From the NCBI GenBank assembly GCA_008508345.1, contig QNGE01003767.1, positions 1-64,000 on the forward strand: a stretch of 64,000 bases of DNA, in the 5' to 3' direction. The DNA is from Paragonimus westermani (Eukaryota; Platyhelminthes; Trematoda; Plagiorchiida; Troglotrematidae). Positions 1 to 14,000 of the stretch are shown one piece after another. A model generated the notes under the pieces. It saw only the letters and a list, made by a program, of their open reading frames with translations. It did no database searches and was not told the DNA's origin. Position numbers and translations under genes: made by a program. Each line of letters starts with the position of its first letter. The first letter of the stretch is position 1.

Positions 1-1884
1 AACGAAATGCTTGCATCTCGCAATGTATGCCTTCTTGCTGTCCTGATGATCTGGATAAAGGAAACTCAGTGTTTCAGAGTTCCAGGATGTTAGGCGAAAT
101 CCAAGATGACTGACGGATCCACACGCGGGCGTCCCTGGTCAGTTGTTTTTATTTACTAATGGGTGTTTCAGTACACTGTGGTTGGGCTGACTCGGATTTG
201 CCTGAGTGCTTGAATTCGCAGGCTACCAAGTGCAAATAGTTGACTAGGTAGTAAACCGATAGTTCAACGAAGTTGTGCTTGAAAGGCAAACGTCTGCGCA
301 GAATTCAAACGAAACTCTAAACTTACGGTTCTGAAATTAACGGAGGGTATGTCAGTATAATATAGATGAAGACGTGACTAAATCAAAAACAGCTCTGGGT
401 TGCAACAATCAGAATCCTGATAAAATTAGAGGTAGATAGGCAGAACAACATCCATGCTAAAATAGCATGAGTAATACTTCCTGTAGCGCACTGTACACCT
501 CGATTTCACGTCACCTCAAATGACCTGCACACTTCGCAGAATATTTCTTTCTAGGTGGAGGCCGGTTCACACGCTACCACTTATACAGCCGAACTATCTT
601 TTCACTTGTGGACTCTAGCTCACCCGAACACCGAGAAATCGATCCGGTTTTACTTAGCATGATAAGGGTTGTTTAAAAAAGTAAAGGTTGAAAGAATAAC
701 GACTCGCTCAACCTGAAATTTTTATACCCGTTAATTCATCAGCTGAGTTCTAGTTTAATAAATCTCCGCATGGCAGAGCTTGCACCGCATTGCCTGTTTA
801 CAAACAGAAGAATGCAAAAGCTGGTGTTTCTAACAGACCACTAAATCACGTGACAGGTTAATGAAGTGGTCCGGAAATCAGGATACATTTGCTTCCATCA
901 TATCAAAGTCAGTGCAAATAAGCAGTAGCTTGGCCATAAATTTGCTGTCAAACCTTAGTTGAATTGTATTCCAAAAGCTGTCCGTTCCATGATTAGTCAA
1001 CTTTGTAGACAGGTATCTTCGATAAGTCCTATAGAACATATGCAACTATAAAGGATACATTTATATATAAAACCAAGAATACGACACGCGGGTGACTGAA
1101 GTGCGTGGCCTAATACATTGTTAAGTGCAGGACACGATTAATGTTGGGTAGGTTCCATATGAGGAAGACTTAACTAGGCAGGTGCACAAGAATGTGAACA
1201 GATAAAAGCCTATTTTGCACAGTGGACTAAACACAATCAAACCACAAGTCCCGCTTTCGAATAACACCGAATGGTATGTCCAGATTTACTCGTCAGTTCT
1301 TTTGAATGTTAGAGATATTATCACTGGGCCCTGTTCTCCGTAGGTCAGACATAACGAAAAGAACAGTGATGTCCAACTTAAAACACTCAACAATCAAGCA
1401 TGCTCATTTTATTGCGTCCACTACAACAACATATTTATCTAGATTCACCCCGTTGAATTGAAAACACAGAGACCGCAAACGAGTAGCAAACCAATCACAG
1501 TGTTATTTCAACAAAGTCGAATAATGCAGCGAGGGAGTTTCTACTAATCAAGCTAGATTGTTTTGAAAGGATGGGCAATTTATTCAGTCGGAATCCTTTA
1601 AGAACAATTCGGAGAAATGTAGCACGGAGGGAAATAACACATAGAGTGATAAAGCAGACTGAGGAGCTGAACAGAATCATTTTTGAACGAACCAGATCGA
1701 TCATTACGGTTTCGCTAGGATCCCCCAAATTTTATAGCGATGGATTGTCATTACGTTTGGCTACTGAAGTGAATAACTTAACACATTACAGCTTAGTCAG
1801 CTGGTTAGTCCAAGGGGTAGAACCAGTCAGAGCAAACAGTTTCAGTTTGTCCGAACGGAAACTTTAAGGGCGTGTATTCTCTAG
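1..1884. other. No supported gene
   Basis: AT-rich sequence without recognisable exons, tRNAs or repeats. A 98-codon plus-strand reading frame at 1571-1867 has a protein-like composition but lies opposite an open minus-strand frame and has no clear splice signals, so it is not called. Confidence 0.5.
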
Positions 1885-1926
1885 GCTATCTCAATATCAA
1901 TGAAATACCCGATGCTATTCCCAGAG
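1885..1926 (+). CDS. Candidate 42-bp internal exon
   Basis: A pyrimidine-containing acceptor (gtgtattctctag) precedes it and a GAG|gtaaca donor follows. Only the reading that takes two bases from the previous codon and leaves one stays open and gives YLNINEIPDAIPR. The product is not recognised. It is short enough to be chance. It shares the 2-in/1-out phase of the candidate at 2304-2354, so the two could be consecutive exons. Confidence 0.22.
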
Positions 1927-2303
1927 GTAACATAACTGTTTACAAAAGTGCTGCATCAAACAATAACGAGCCACTTGTTTAACTAGGTTGAACATAACCA
2001 AATAGACATCGACATTCTGTTTTAAAGATTGTTGGAAATATTATTGTTTTTAATACACAGGGTTCAACCTCAGTTCACTTGTGAGATTTGCGTATATCTA
2101 TTCATGAGGCCGGTATACATGAGATCCACGTGTGGTTCTTCATTCGTAGACGGGTTTTTGATCAAAGTTGAAGCTAGTCATGTAGCAACTTCAATTTCCG
2201 AATTTCCATTCTACAAATGGTATGATAAGTGCGGCGTGACTAAAAGTACCGGTGATGTGCATGTGGTTCTACTGGAAGAAAGAGGACATCTGTGATTTAG
2301 CAG

Positions 2304-2354
2304 TACACCACGAAATGGACACATACGCCCTAGTTTCTATTCACAAAAAAGGAG
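2304..2354 (+). CDS. Candidate 51-bp internal exon
   Basis: The acceptor gatttagcag and the strong donor GGAG|gtaagc bracket 17 codons in 2-in/1-out phase (HHEMDTYALVSIHKKG). The function is unknown. The phase is compatible with 1885-1926 upstream and with 10907-10941 downstream, but eight kilobases separate the latter. Confidence 0.2.
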
Positions 2355-5300
2355 GTAAGCGATTAGTACACTCATTTTCTAAACTTTGTTACACTGAAGC
2401 AGAAACGAGATTTGCTGGACTTTTCAACCAGAGCAGCAACAAAATTATGCAAGCCAAACACCGAAGACAACGAAAATGATTGATGGACACATAGAGAAGC
2501 TTTTGGACAAAAAAGGAACTAATACTTACTTGAACAGTAGTAAATATAGTAGTACAGAGAAGTCTAGTTTCATTAGTTTGAAATTTAAAGTTGGTGAATC
2601 TCGTGAAACGAATAGTTTTTAGTTAAAAAATATACAGACGGAAGCCTATAATATCACATGGATGTTCATTTTTATTGACAGCCGCTATAGGTGTCGCATT
2701 TCGGAAGAGGTTTGTCGAATTTTTCTTCAGAATTTTATGTTTGTTCTCTTACACGACATTGTCAAGACTGTTTGGTTGGGGAACCGTCTCAGTGACTGTC
2801 ATGCAAGATTCGTGAGAACATCCAGAAATGATCCCATAATCCTGTCAGGAAGTCCAAATCGGGTGCTATCGGATGGCATCTGACTAACATGGTTACCTTA
2901 TCACGCTAGGCATAGCCTTCAAAATTATTCGTTATCTACCGCTTCCATTCTCAGACCACCAAGTCAAATTTGTTATCCCGTAGGATCCCGTTTCAATTTT
3001 TTTTAGGTACGTTCAACGGATTTGCTTTAGTTATGCATGCACGATAAAAAGTTCGAGAAACACCTGCTTGCAACCGTGGCTCTTTACAAAACTCCCGCCC
3101 AGCTCTGTATCAGTTTTTATGTCGACAGAGGTATAAAGTGGACATCTCTGCACCACCAAAAAGACTGCTACTCTTTCACGACGCGACAAACCAGCTGGAA
3201 AACAATCCTGATGAAAAGCTGTGTCGCAGTTTACTTTTCGTTGACGTTCTTCTACGGTACATTAGTATTTATCTGGCTTAGCACTGGCTCCATGTTCTCG
3301 TGATATGTTTTTAGTTGTACGTAGAAAAACCCATAACAGCTGTTGCCACTAGGTCACGATCACATGACCATCGAAGGCTATAACAAGTTACGCATGTGAA
3401 ACCAATGTGCAAGTCATAAATGTGTCATACGAGATGGACCGATACCCAGCACCTTAAAACACTGTGGAAAACCTTGAACGTCAACAGAGAACGCGTTTAC
3501 GTTCAAACTGAGTGTAACGGAGGAGATTGGCGTCTAAGTACCTATAGATTTCGACTGACTGGGATAGCTGTCGCCCCCGTTAATGCTGTGAAATTGAAAT
3601 CGACCATTAGGAAGGCCACAGAGAAGATACGCCAAACTTGTATTCCAGCGTACTACCGTGCGGAATGATAAAAACTCACAATCACAGAGTATTGTTAAAT
3701 AGATACTGAAAACAAACTAGCTACTGGAAAAACCAAACTTTACCCACTGTGCCCTTGGTCTCGTGTATTTCGAGAACAAAATGATAACTCTCTGGGACAT
3801 CTCGGAAAATTTGTTACACCGTCAGCGTTCTACATAGAATTGCATCATAACCAATCCACCTTGCTTTTTACAAAGCAACTCAATAAATTTGTGTACACAC
3901 CCCAAGAGATGAATATTCAGCACACATACAACCACACATTCGGTGAAGAGGGTACCTAATGAGAGTAGTAATTCAACCACACGGTCCAATAACTTGTAGA
4001 AGTGTTCGGACTAATAGATCAGCAAGCAAATGGGGATTTACAAAATTAACCGTATGTAGCGATATGCGCATACACAGATTTGAAACGTGACCTAAACTGG
4101 GATGCGTATGCATTTCCAGGGGGGTCAGAATGAATTAAATAATGAGACTAAGACCAAGTGCTGTGAGCAACCTACTTACATGTTTCAGGATTCTGAGCGA
4201 CAACTGATTCGATACAACACTAAGGAAGAACGTCAGTTTGGTTAGACAAGTTCCCCGTGAATCTAGAAAGACCTTCAAAATTCCTGATTCAAAACCTGGA
4301 AAAAATTATTTAAGAACAAGTGAGTCAAAGGGAGGGTTCACCTGACTTCACAACACGGAAGATAATAAATTAAGCGGAATCAAAGACTATCTCCACGGGG
4401 TTAATTTTCTTGAGTGTGGTACTAAGATTGCCCAAAATCAAAACAATCGTTCTACTTTCATCTAGCGCGGGTTAAAAAACAGCTGATGGCCCGGACATTT
4501 TCCTGTTAAGGTTTTGTTTTTAAAAGGAAGCAGGTAGTTTCCTCACGCGTAGTACTATGAAACATTAATGAGAGTACACCGCCAAGCCAAGCGCTGTGAG
4601 GTTTACCAAATGTTCATTGTTAGTGTTGCTCTTCCATTCACTCGACCTCAAATAAAGAGCGTCGGCAATTGCGCTGATTAACTTGTGCCTTACCGTTTCG
4701 TTTTCCATGAGGTATCCTTCACCTAGTACCATCCGTATGATCCAGTTCTCGCAAGCTGTAGGCAAATCGTTTTGTTAAGCAATTAAAGACGAACATTATG
4801 CGGGTTAGCTCATATTGTGCTACGGCTTTCAGGGCAGAAATGAGGTGCCTCTGCCAGTAGGAGATAGACTGTCTATTATTTAAGCATGTGATTGCCATCC
4901 TCACTGGCAGAACCAACACTGTGGAACTTGATGACATCCGACCACTCAGTAATATCATGAAAGACCCCGTTCAGTTATTGAGGTTGAAAATATTGTTGAG
5001 TGAAAAGAAGACGTTTTCATTCAAAGTATGCACATAACGCCAATTCGGATCATAAATGTTGAAAAGTCGTCTGAAAAATAATCACACTAACGGTATCCGA
5101 TGTTGTTACCATTTCTATAGACAATCATCAACAAACTGTTGTGGTCAACAGTGAATGTGTTGCCAACTATCGACTTGATATCAGTTACGATTTTAAAGAA
5201 TCCTTCAACAATAAAAGTCTCAGAAACAAACCGTATTTACCCGAAATGAAGGGAACGTGAAACTTGTGCCTGTTTCCTGTAATCTATTCCGGTGTGCAAC

Positions 5301-8300
5301 CGTTATTTTGCTGGAGATCGTAATACACATTCGAATGAGCTCAGTTTCTGCGTACAGTGCATCATTCCAGTCAATCAACGTCTGATCAGCCAATAATTAT
5401 GGTCACTGCTCAAGAACCTTACCATCGATTGTCGCCTTTTGCATTGATACTTACGGACAACAAGAGGGATACAAAATGGTTTTTGCTAGGTATGGATACG
5501 GTAAAAGGTGTTAATTTTACCGAACTACACACTTCTTTACGGCAGTTGAGTGGTGTTTGCAAGCTGCCGTTTGACACCAATCAGAAACCTGACCAGCTCG
5601 CTTTTTTGATGTAAGGACTGCTTTGAACTTTGGTTGAATAACAACTATGCGTCTCCATCCAGAAGTGGTACCTTCAGTGTTCTTTTGTAGAATGTGTAAT
5701 ATGCTTCTAATATCCATTCGAAAATGTCGGCGGTGGTGACTGCAAACTCTCAGTGTACACTGAGATGAGCATCTGATTGGGATGGTGAAAATTAACCATG
5801 CTTCAAAATTTTCTTTGGGAGAAGGTATTTTCTAAGGACAACGATCAACCAGTTCCCAGAACCAATGTAACATATTTTTGCCGGCAAATTACATTAAAAT
5901 AACTATTCCGAAACATCAGTCGATCTTTGCCATATTCGTCGGGTAGGGAAAGTGTAATATAACCGTAAAAATATTGTACGGTAAAGTTTGAAAATATGAA
6001 ATAAAAACGTGAACGTATGGTACTCGTGTCCACACTTAAAGGTCGGTATTTTCATCTCAGTGGTAAGTGAAATTTCGCCTAATGTCCTCAAATCAGCAGA
6101 GATCTGCTAAATTAGATTGCCAATAACATCTCTAGCTCCTGACTAATATGAATGGTCACTTCAAGTGTACGCATTGGGCAGTCTATAACAGATGGATAAT
6201 AGTGAATGGCCAAACCTTAAGAGAACCTGCACCGAATGATGTAGTTAATGGGATCGCTATCCACTTCAAAGTACGTTTAACTATTTGTGCATAATAAATA
6301 TGGCCAAGACTGCCTACTTATGCTTGTTTTTAACAGCACTTGAAACGTTAAATTGTTTGAGATCCAAAAATTTACGAAGGTAGTGCCCTTATCCTGGTCT
6401 TAGTGATTAGTGGCAATTCAACCACATAAGAGTTTCCCTAAACCACCATTTCGAATCGTAGTTTGCCATATGACAGAAGTGCTCATTCACTACAGTAGAT
6501 TAATACATACGTTTGACGCTAATGCCCTTGTCCTGGCTTGCATGAGCTTCGTTTATTCCCCTTGTCATTTCATGAATTTGATTGAGTACTTGTTAAACAA
6601 CAAATAATTTATTCTGGTCAGTTTTTACTGTCAACCACGTGTTGAATGAAGGTAACCAGGGCCGATGAAAAGAAGTTTTCGCCAAGGTGGGTCAATTGAT
6701 AATTGAAAATTTTCAAGTCACTTGAGTGTCGAACAGGCTCTGCTGTTGCACCTACAAGGTCAGCATTCAGAAATTGTCTTTTAATCACTTTGTTCTCGCA
6801 TTCTTGCGAATGGCAACATTGGAGGGATGTAAGTGAGCGTACTTAGTTCCATCTGAGTTATTTCCAATGATTACTTTTTGTTCTATCTTTGTCGTAAGCT
6901 GAAATCGATCAGTCCATTGCGGTCGAAGTGTAGACTGACGAACCTCCACCACAGTCTGGGAACTTGTGATGAAAACCCACTAAATTTACCGTTTATCCAA
7001 ACCACAACGCAACAGACGATCTGATAAGCGAATAATCCGAATGCCGCTTTAAAGACACAACATCAGGATTTTACGAACGGTCTCATTGTTGTGCCTTCCA
7101 GTATTCGCCAATTTGTCTGTTCCGTATTGTACAAATTAACATACAGTTTATGACTTTGCATTTGCTAATACGATCAGCCAATGACAGACTGTGATTTCTT
7201 TAGTGCTGTTTTACATCCATAAATCTGGCTTCTCAACTCATGAATAAAAACTGATTACTGCTACCAGTATCAGGTCTTCTCCCTATTACTTGCGTGGGAG
7301 GTTTCAGTCCAATTACAATTTCTAGGGCTACTTAACGTCCTTAATTCTGAGTATCACAAAACTTCTCACACTAATTATCTCAGTGGCCAGTGATGAATCA
7401 GCGAACAGATGTTTCACTGTCATTGGGTTTCAGCGGCCTCACGAAAGCCAGAGAATTTAATCGATAAGTAGCCGGATGAAGACTCCGTGGTGGTCTACCA
7501 TAACGCGGGTTCGATTCCTTGGCGTGCGTTGTGTAAGTAAAATCTAACAAAGTCTAAACAGCTGTTCACCATTTTACTGGCGGTCACTGGGAAAATTGTC
7601 TGCAATACCTACTGAACCTGTGGATCAGTATATGAAACCATTAGTACGTCGCCAACATACTAACCTGGTTCGTGATTGGTCGTATACACTGATTGATGAT
7701 CTATAGTCATTATCACCACACAGTCTACCTGACCATGGTGATCTCCTGCATCAGATATTACAGACACCTGTCCCTCCATGCTAATTAATCTAAATCACTC
7801 ATATCACCTTTCAGCAGAAGTCGTGCCAACAGAAAACCCAATGAAGTCACCAAATCCTTAGGCACTTACGTAACGCATGATGGAGACCGCTTCCTCCTCA
7901 ATACGCTAAGACGTGCAACACGTGACAAAACCTCTTCTAGAATGCAGCAAATAATTGCCCTGTCAGCAGGACCTCAGGTGTTCCCGATTTCAAACGGTAA
8001 CTGTTTTCAGAGGAGATTATCAAGTAGCTTGGGTGACCTGCAGCTTGGAGCACCCCCAGACTAACATTACTAGTCTCAATGTGCTATAGTTTTGCACACT
8101 TTTTGAATGAGTACTGATTGTTAGCAATGACAAAAATGTACAACGGAATGCCATGCCCACTTTACATTCGGAATTCGTTTCGTGACCTTAGTTGACCCAA
8201 TTCACTTAAAAGCACTTCTAATTGGTGCGCAGTTTGTACATCACAAGCAACAAGCCAACATTCAGTTCTCCACTGATGATTCTAACTGGCGCATGCACGT

Positions 8301-10290
8301 CACACTTGTTTCGGTTAAATGAGCACACGGAATGTTTTCGTATGTGGTTGAAAATAAGTGGAACCAAAGGTTCCTGTTATTTTAACCTTTTGTTTCGCCA
8401 ACATTGTTTTCCTGAATAAAGTTCGTAACCGCTGAGCAATGAACATAATTTCTCATGCGTCCAGTTCATCTGTAGGTACAGAGCTCTGCCAGATTTATTA
8501 AGGCAGTTCACGGTTAACTCATTGCAACGTTTCTTAGTCCCTAGAACCAGTGTAAAAATATAGTACACGGATATATAATGTGGATGAACAGGCTACTAAA
8601 TCGTCTTGCCAGATTTTTTGTCGCTCTGTGTTGTCAGTCTGTCTAAAATCATGCGAAGTAACAGTTGATTTTGACCGAAATCTTTTTCGAAAAGTGGCAT
8701 AAGTGTATGTGCAATGCCCAGCTAGGTACAACAGTGGTCTGGTGCGTCGAGCTAGGACTTCACGACTGCACATACGCACACTAATCCGAACTATGGAGGG
8801 GTGAGCTAATTATAGTATAATTGTATGTTTCTTTGTTGTTAGAATATTTATGAATTCATCAACCGGGGGACACTTTTTGGGATAGAAAATGCGCATATTA
8901 CTATACTGTAAGCTGAATAAGTGTAAACAGTGACGGTCACGTTGACAACAGGATAGGTGTGAATATGCGATTAACAGAAATTTTAAAGAAAATAGGTGCC
9001 ACTTATGGGTAATTATGAAATTTCCTACGAATCGAATACCAATCACCTTCAATCGTGTCTTCCACATCCAAGGTAAGATATTGATGAACGTACCGGCAAC
9101 ACTCATGTCCAATGGGTGAGTATCACCATGACCTGTGTTCTCCATGGCTAGGTTATTGAACTACTCGTGCATCTACCAAGATTAATCATCCTGTTATGCC
9201 TGCCGTACACATTTTAGACTTTGTGTATACCACAAAACCACGGAGAGAAGACAAACTTTGTAAACGTAGATAGTAACAAGAGAAATAGGAAGAACAGTAT
9301 TGATAGCACTTGGGATAAATTAACTTTTATCCCTCGGAACAGCTTTCATACAACATCTTAACATAATCTCAATAGGGAAAAACATGAATATTTTACATCC
9401 TATTCCGATAGCCTTGTCGTGTAACAACTTTTAAACCGGTGATATTTATACAGACCTAGGCATCTTTTAGTAGTGGGGTGCGAGTGTGATCCAACCGTTT
9501 CTACTATGGGTTCACACCAGGAACGCATGGTGGTCAATTCAATATTAATGTTTGGCGATGAATAAGCTCCAGTTTGCGAAGTTATTCACAATCATGTAGT
9601 ATAGGTTTGCTGGAAATAAGGTTCACTCGAGAGATCTTTAACGAACAGTTGTGTTCAGTATCTCATCGTCAGATCAATAGAACTGTATAAATTTAGAAGA
9701 TGAAATCGGAATAAAGCAGGCGGAAAAGTTTGAGAAAATGTCAGAACCATCCCCAACATCTGTAATCTAATCGCTCAGATGGTGAATGAGTGGTACGAAT
9801 GAGTATTTTTTAAAGTTCCACTTACAACTACGTTACGATGTCTTTGTGGCATGCCTCAACAAAGTCCACAGTTATAAGCTAGATGAAAGTGTACAATGAT
9901 AAGATTTTGAAAGTCCTGTCAGATCCAAGAAAGTTAAGCGAGCCTGAAACTAGAAGATGCAAAAACAAGTCTAATGGAGTCAAATCGTTGACATTTTTAA
10001 GCTACTTTTGCCACAGAAGGTGATTACAGACAGTTTGAACGATTCAGGCCGGCTGGCTCTGTCTATACGGTCCACCCGAATTTTGAATGCTGTCGTATGT
10101 TCAGACCTACTCTTGAAATGTGTAATTTGCCGTAACACAGCAAAGTAGTTCGCAGTACGATCTGAACCTACTGACCAGAAGTTGTCCTTAAGTAACCTGG
10201 GAGATATGTTCAGTTTTTTCAACGACGTAAGGGACTTAATTATGAAGAGAGAACATGCTCCTCATTCATCTGTTCGCTGTGCATAAGTGT
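2355..10290. other. Long gene-poor stretch
   Basis: No gene I can support. Possible but unproven pieces are a frame ending at a good donor near 6831 (gtaagt), and a 111-codon minus-strand frame at 8810-9145 that also has an open plus-strand alternative ending at a gtaaga donor near 9076. A tRNA-like SINE head lies at 7469-7530. The rest looks like intron or intergenic DNA. Confidence 0.5.
7469..7530 (+). repeat. tRNA-like SINE head (B box)
   Basis: A near-perfect RNA polymerase III B box, ggttcgattcc, sits at 7508-7518, preceded at the expected distance by a weaker A-box-like stretch around 7470-7488. The flanks resemble the B-box region of the hammerhead SINEs found elsewhere in the window. 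No cloverleaf folds convincingly, so this is called SINE-derived rather than a tRNA gene. Confidence 0.35.
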
Positions 10291-10294
10291 TCTT

Positions 10295-10860
10295 TTGCTG
10301 GTGAATTCCGAATATATTAGTTCTCATATCGACCAATCGCATATTCACTTCAGCACAGTTAACCAGTTAATGGAAAAGCTGCTTTCACGATATACTCCCG
10401 ACGTACATTTCAGAGTTAGGCATGAACCGTCTTATCAGACTGACGGAGTTCCAATGGGGTTTACTTCAGCCAAATACTATATGATATTTCCACAGGTAAA
10501 ATGGGGCGCATACAACTAAGTAAGAGTGATGGCGGTAAGTGTTTCTATCGGTGACAAGTAGATGATGTTTCCCTTTAATTAAATTTTGACCTTTTTATGA
10601 GATGCATTCCAGCATCAAGTACACTTCAAAAACGAATTCATAAAAGTCGTTTCAATTTTAGGTAAGCAAATGAATAGGCGCCCAAATAAAAGTTTATAGC
10701 ATCCCGTTTACCGTAGGACAGCACTGTTACGGAACCCCGTTTTTCACATCCAAAACCTCCTCTTTCTCGAGGGAAACAATTTCAAAAATTCAGTAAGGGC
10801 ACGAATTCCCAAAACACTCTGGAGGCGACTCACTATATTTTTATCTGCTCGACTTTTGTT
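10295..10860 (+). mobile_element. Penelope-like element RT fragment, decayed
   Basis: The frame at 10295-10519 contains YQTDGVPMG, the diagnostic QxDGVAMGSPLGP-type block of Penelope-like reverse transcriptases, preceded by a leucine-rich segment as in that family. In a shifted frame just downstream (10545-10585) QVDDV matches the catalytic VDD block, then a segment resembling the HPAIxFTxE region follows near 10590-10640, then a VYRR segment near 10708 resembling the family's IYRKPTFT block. Frames change between blocks and stops intervene, so the copy is dead. No endonuclease domain or terminal repeats were found. It probably lies in an intron of whatever gene owns the exons at 10907-11042. 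Confidence 0.6.
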
Positions 10861-10906
10861 CAGTCATGTTTATTGTCGATCTAGTGATCTAAACTACTTA
10901 TTTCAG

Positions 10907-10941
10907 TAACAGTTCTCCAGTCTTCCGACTCGAGAATGTTT
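10907..10941 (+). CDS. Candidate 35-bp micro-exon
   Basis: Strong acceptor (aactacttatttcag) and donor (gtaagt) enclose 35 bp. In 2-in/0-out phase it gives TVLQSSDSRMF, which joins in frame to the exon at 11001-11042 across a 59-bp intron. Short introns and micro-exons are known in flatworm genes. The product is unrecognised. Confidence 0.35.
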
Positions 10942-11000
10942 GTAAGTCACAATATATCATATAAATACCCTGTATTCTTCTACTCTCTACACATTTTTAG

Positions 11001-11042
11001 GCGGAAGAAGGTCTTCTGAACTCGTCTGCTGACCTGCCTCAG
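11001..11042 (+). CDS. Candidate 42-bp exon, phase 0/0
   Basis: Preceded by a long pyrimidine tract (ttcttctactctctacacatttttag) and followed by CTCAG|gtactg. It encodes AEEGLLNSSADLPQ in phase 0, matching the out-phase of the exon at 10907-10941. The next phase-0 candidate downstream is 15079-15153. The function is unknown. Confidence 0.38.
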
Positions 11043-14000
11043 GTACTGTTAGCAAGGGGCGGTCGCATTATTCTGTAGGTCAAGGTTTCCACTTCTATCT
11101 TGATTGGTCCAACATAAATTTTCATGGGTAAATAACAGGTGAAGACAGAAGAACTCATGGTGACACTCGCGTTTGAGAAAATGCAACCGACCTTTAGACA
11201 ATAGCCGAAATAATTCGAACGGGCATCGGTGGAATTTATTGAAGCAGTAAAGCAAAATCTCAGTGTGCAGCAATCGACGTCTGTATCTCACAAGAAAATC
11301 TCTAATCACCTCAACAGTTGATTTTCATTCTGATCCTGTAACTTGTGTTGTGTTTGATCCCTGGTTCACGGTAGTGCTGCCGTTTTTTAAACTAGGTACC
11401 CTAGAATAGAAAGGTACACCAGCCGGATGTTTCCGATTAACCCAAGGCCGTTTAGGAGTCACGCTGCCCGAAATCTCTGACTAGTCGTCTCCGTCCGACA
11501 TATATCACCGAAACCTGTGAATTTTTGTAGGTATTCACTGGTTGACCTACGCTGAAATTGCCCATTGGTAATGGGTACGAGTCAAGTCAAAGAACACTTT
11601 CTAAAGCTCACTTTGGATGCCTAGGTTTACCTGTGGACTCCAGTTACCACAGGAATCAGATATCAGAACACGGAGTGTGGTGAAGATAGAACAATGCCTT
11701 AACATCATGCTGTAGGATGTCACTGTCAAAAGCCAGCGTTAGGTGAATGTGATGTATGACACCGAGGTGATCTAGCAGCAGAATCACTCAGATGTTCACA
11801 CGGTGTCTCCGTATGCTCCAGCAAACACCTCACCAACGTCAGAGTGCAACAACCGATGGAAACCGTCACACTATACTAACACTGTGCTGGATGCCATTAT
11901 GTTCTGCAATATCTATGCAAACAGCACCAGTACGTTCTCTTCTTCTGGTGGAGCTACACTACCGTTTGAATAAGTGCCAGAACCTGCTTAATGAAGACAC
12001 GCAGAAGCCACACAAGCTCCGATTTCCAAGAGCGCAGGTCGTTCTCACAGAAAACACTGACAACCACGTAACTAGCAGGAAGCAAGTTTCTGTGCCCATC
12101 GATGGCAACTCAGTCAGACTACAGCTCGAAACAGCATCCATCATTAAGTTAACCACGATCGTATGTGACACCTTATTGGCAAGCCTACAGTTCACCACAA
12201 AAACTGAATTCACCTAAAGTGCTACTGTTGGTCGACTGCTCACCGTTGGCGAAGTTCAGTGCACTACCGTCCTTAATGAATCACCAATCACGACCACGTG
12301 CTTCGTGAACAGTAATCCTGGCATTGATTTTCTCAGATTGAGTTGGATAGAAAAACTCCATTTATTCGACGAGTCACCGCTCTGAATCGGTGACCAGACT
12401 CAGTCCCATCAGAAACCCGTAACGTTCCCAGAAGTCCACCTCTAGCTCACAGACGCTCTCCAACAGAGACGATTGGATGTTTTCACAGAAGAACTAGAAT
12501 GCCACACTAAAACGATAAGCAGTTTCATTCCTTCGACCCGGAACAAAGTCTGTATGCCGATCAAGGAGTTCAGTCTCACATACATACAGGAGCTGGAAAG
12601 TCTTTAGAAAGTGGTAGTGATTGAACGGGTGAATTATTCAGCATCATCGTAGTTAAAAACGCCAGTGGAATAATACAGCTCTTTGGACAATACTAATCGA
12701 GTCTAAGTGGTATCTTAGCGAAACATCGTTATCCCCTTTTCGGTATTGAGGGATTTCTTCACAAAGCTGAGTGGCGAGAAGTGTTTTACAAAACTCGACG
12801 CATCAGAGACTTCGTTACAATCTATACTTGCCGACGAATCCACAGAATTTGTTTTAACGCGCACAATGGACTTTTCCGAATCAATCGCCTGCCATTTATT
12901 ATCAGACAGTGCGAACCCTCTTTCAACAAGCACTGGGTGCGACGCTTACTGATATTACCCGTGGGGCCGCATACTTACACAGCATTATATTCACGGGGTG
13001 TAATGCAGAGAATCTGGAGAAGCTTGGTCTAACCCTTAATTCCTTGAGTGGATACATGTTTGGACTGTATGCCGACAAATGCATTCTCGAGATGTTCAAC
13101 GTCAAATACCTCCGATCCATTGTGACAAAGGTGGACGAATACGTGAACCGGTCAAGGTAAAAGTCATTGAAGAATGTCGTCTCCGACGGAAGTGTCAACC
13201 CTACGGTTCTTCTTAGAGCTGGTCGGTCACTACAATGCCCTCTTGCTGGGTCTAAGTCATACCCGAATCTTAGTGAACCGTGTTTTCACCAAGGATGCAA
13301 CCTGGGAGTAATGAGAGGAACGCCAACAATCCTGTGATCTCACTAAAGCTCTGCTGACTCCAGACCTCCGGCTGAAGCACTGAAATCCAACAGTTCAATT
13401 CGTGGTGACTGCCAGCGCATGCGACTACGGGCTGTGTGCCATGGTATCTCATATCGCGCACACAGACGGGTCGCTTACACTTACTTGAAGCAAGTGCAGC
13501 CAGTGGGAAAAGATGGTTTTCACAATAATCCTGGCAGCGACGATATTTTGCCAAATGCTATGCGGGAGGAAATCCTCTTTGTTAAGTGATAACAAACAAT
13601 TGCTGCTCTTAAGGAAGGAAGTCTCATCTTATAAGGCCAGTCGCTTGCAATGATGGGCAATAATGCTTGTTGCTTAAGATTTTGTGGCACATCGTCCTTC
13701 CACAAACAGCTTCAGTCCTACCGAAGCCTTGTACACGTTCACCGGATTCTGAAAACTCAGTGGTCGACATCTCAAACCTATCCATTATGCCCAAACTCTT
13801 TCAGTGATAACGGAGACGATCAGGGAGATGACCAAACTAGACCCACTCCTCGGTCAAGTTATAAAGTTCATCTGCACAAATTTGTCACAGGCAGATGTCA
13901 GTAGTTCCTTACGGAATTTACTCCATCGAAAATCTTCTAGGGTCATGGGTAAGCAAGACAATATAACACTTTTAAATATGCTATGCTTTTAGTGCATGAA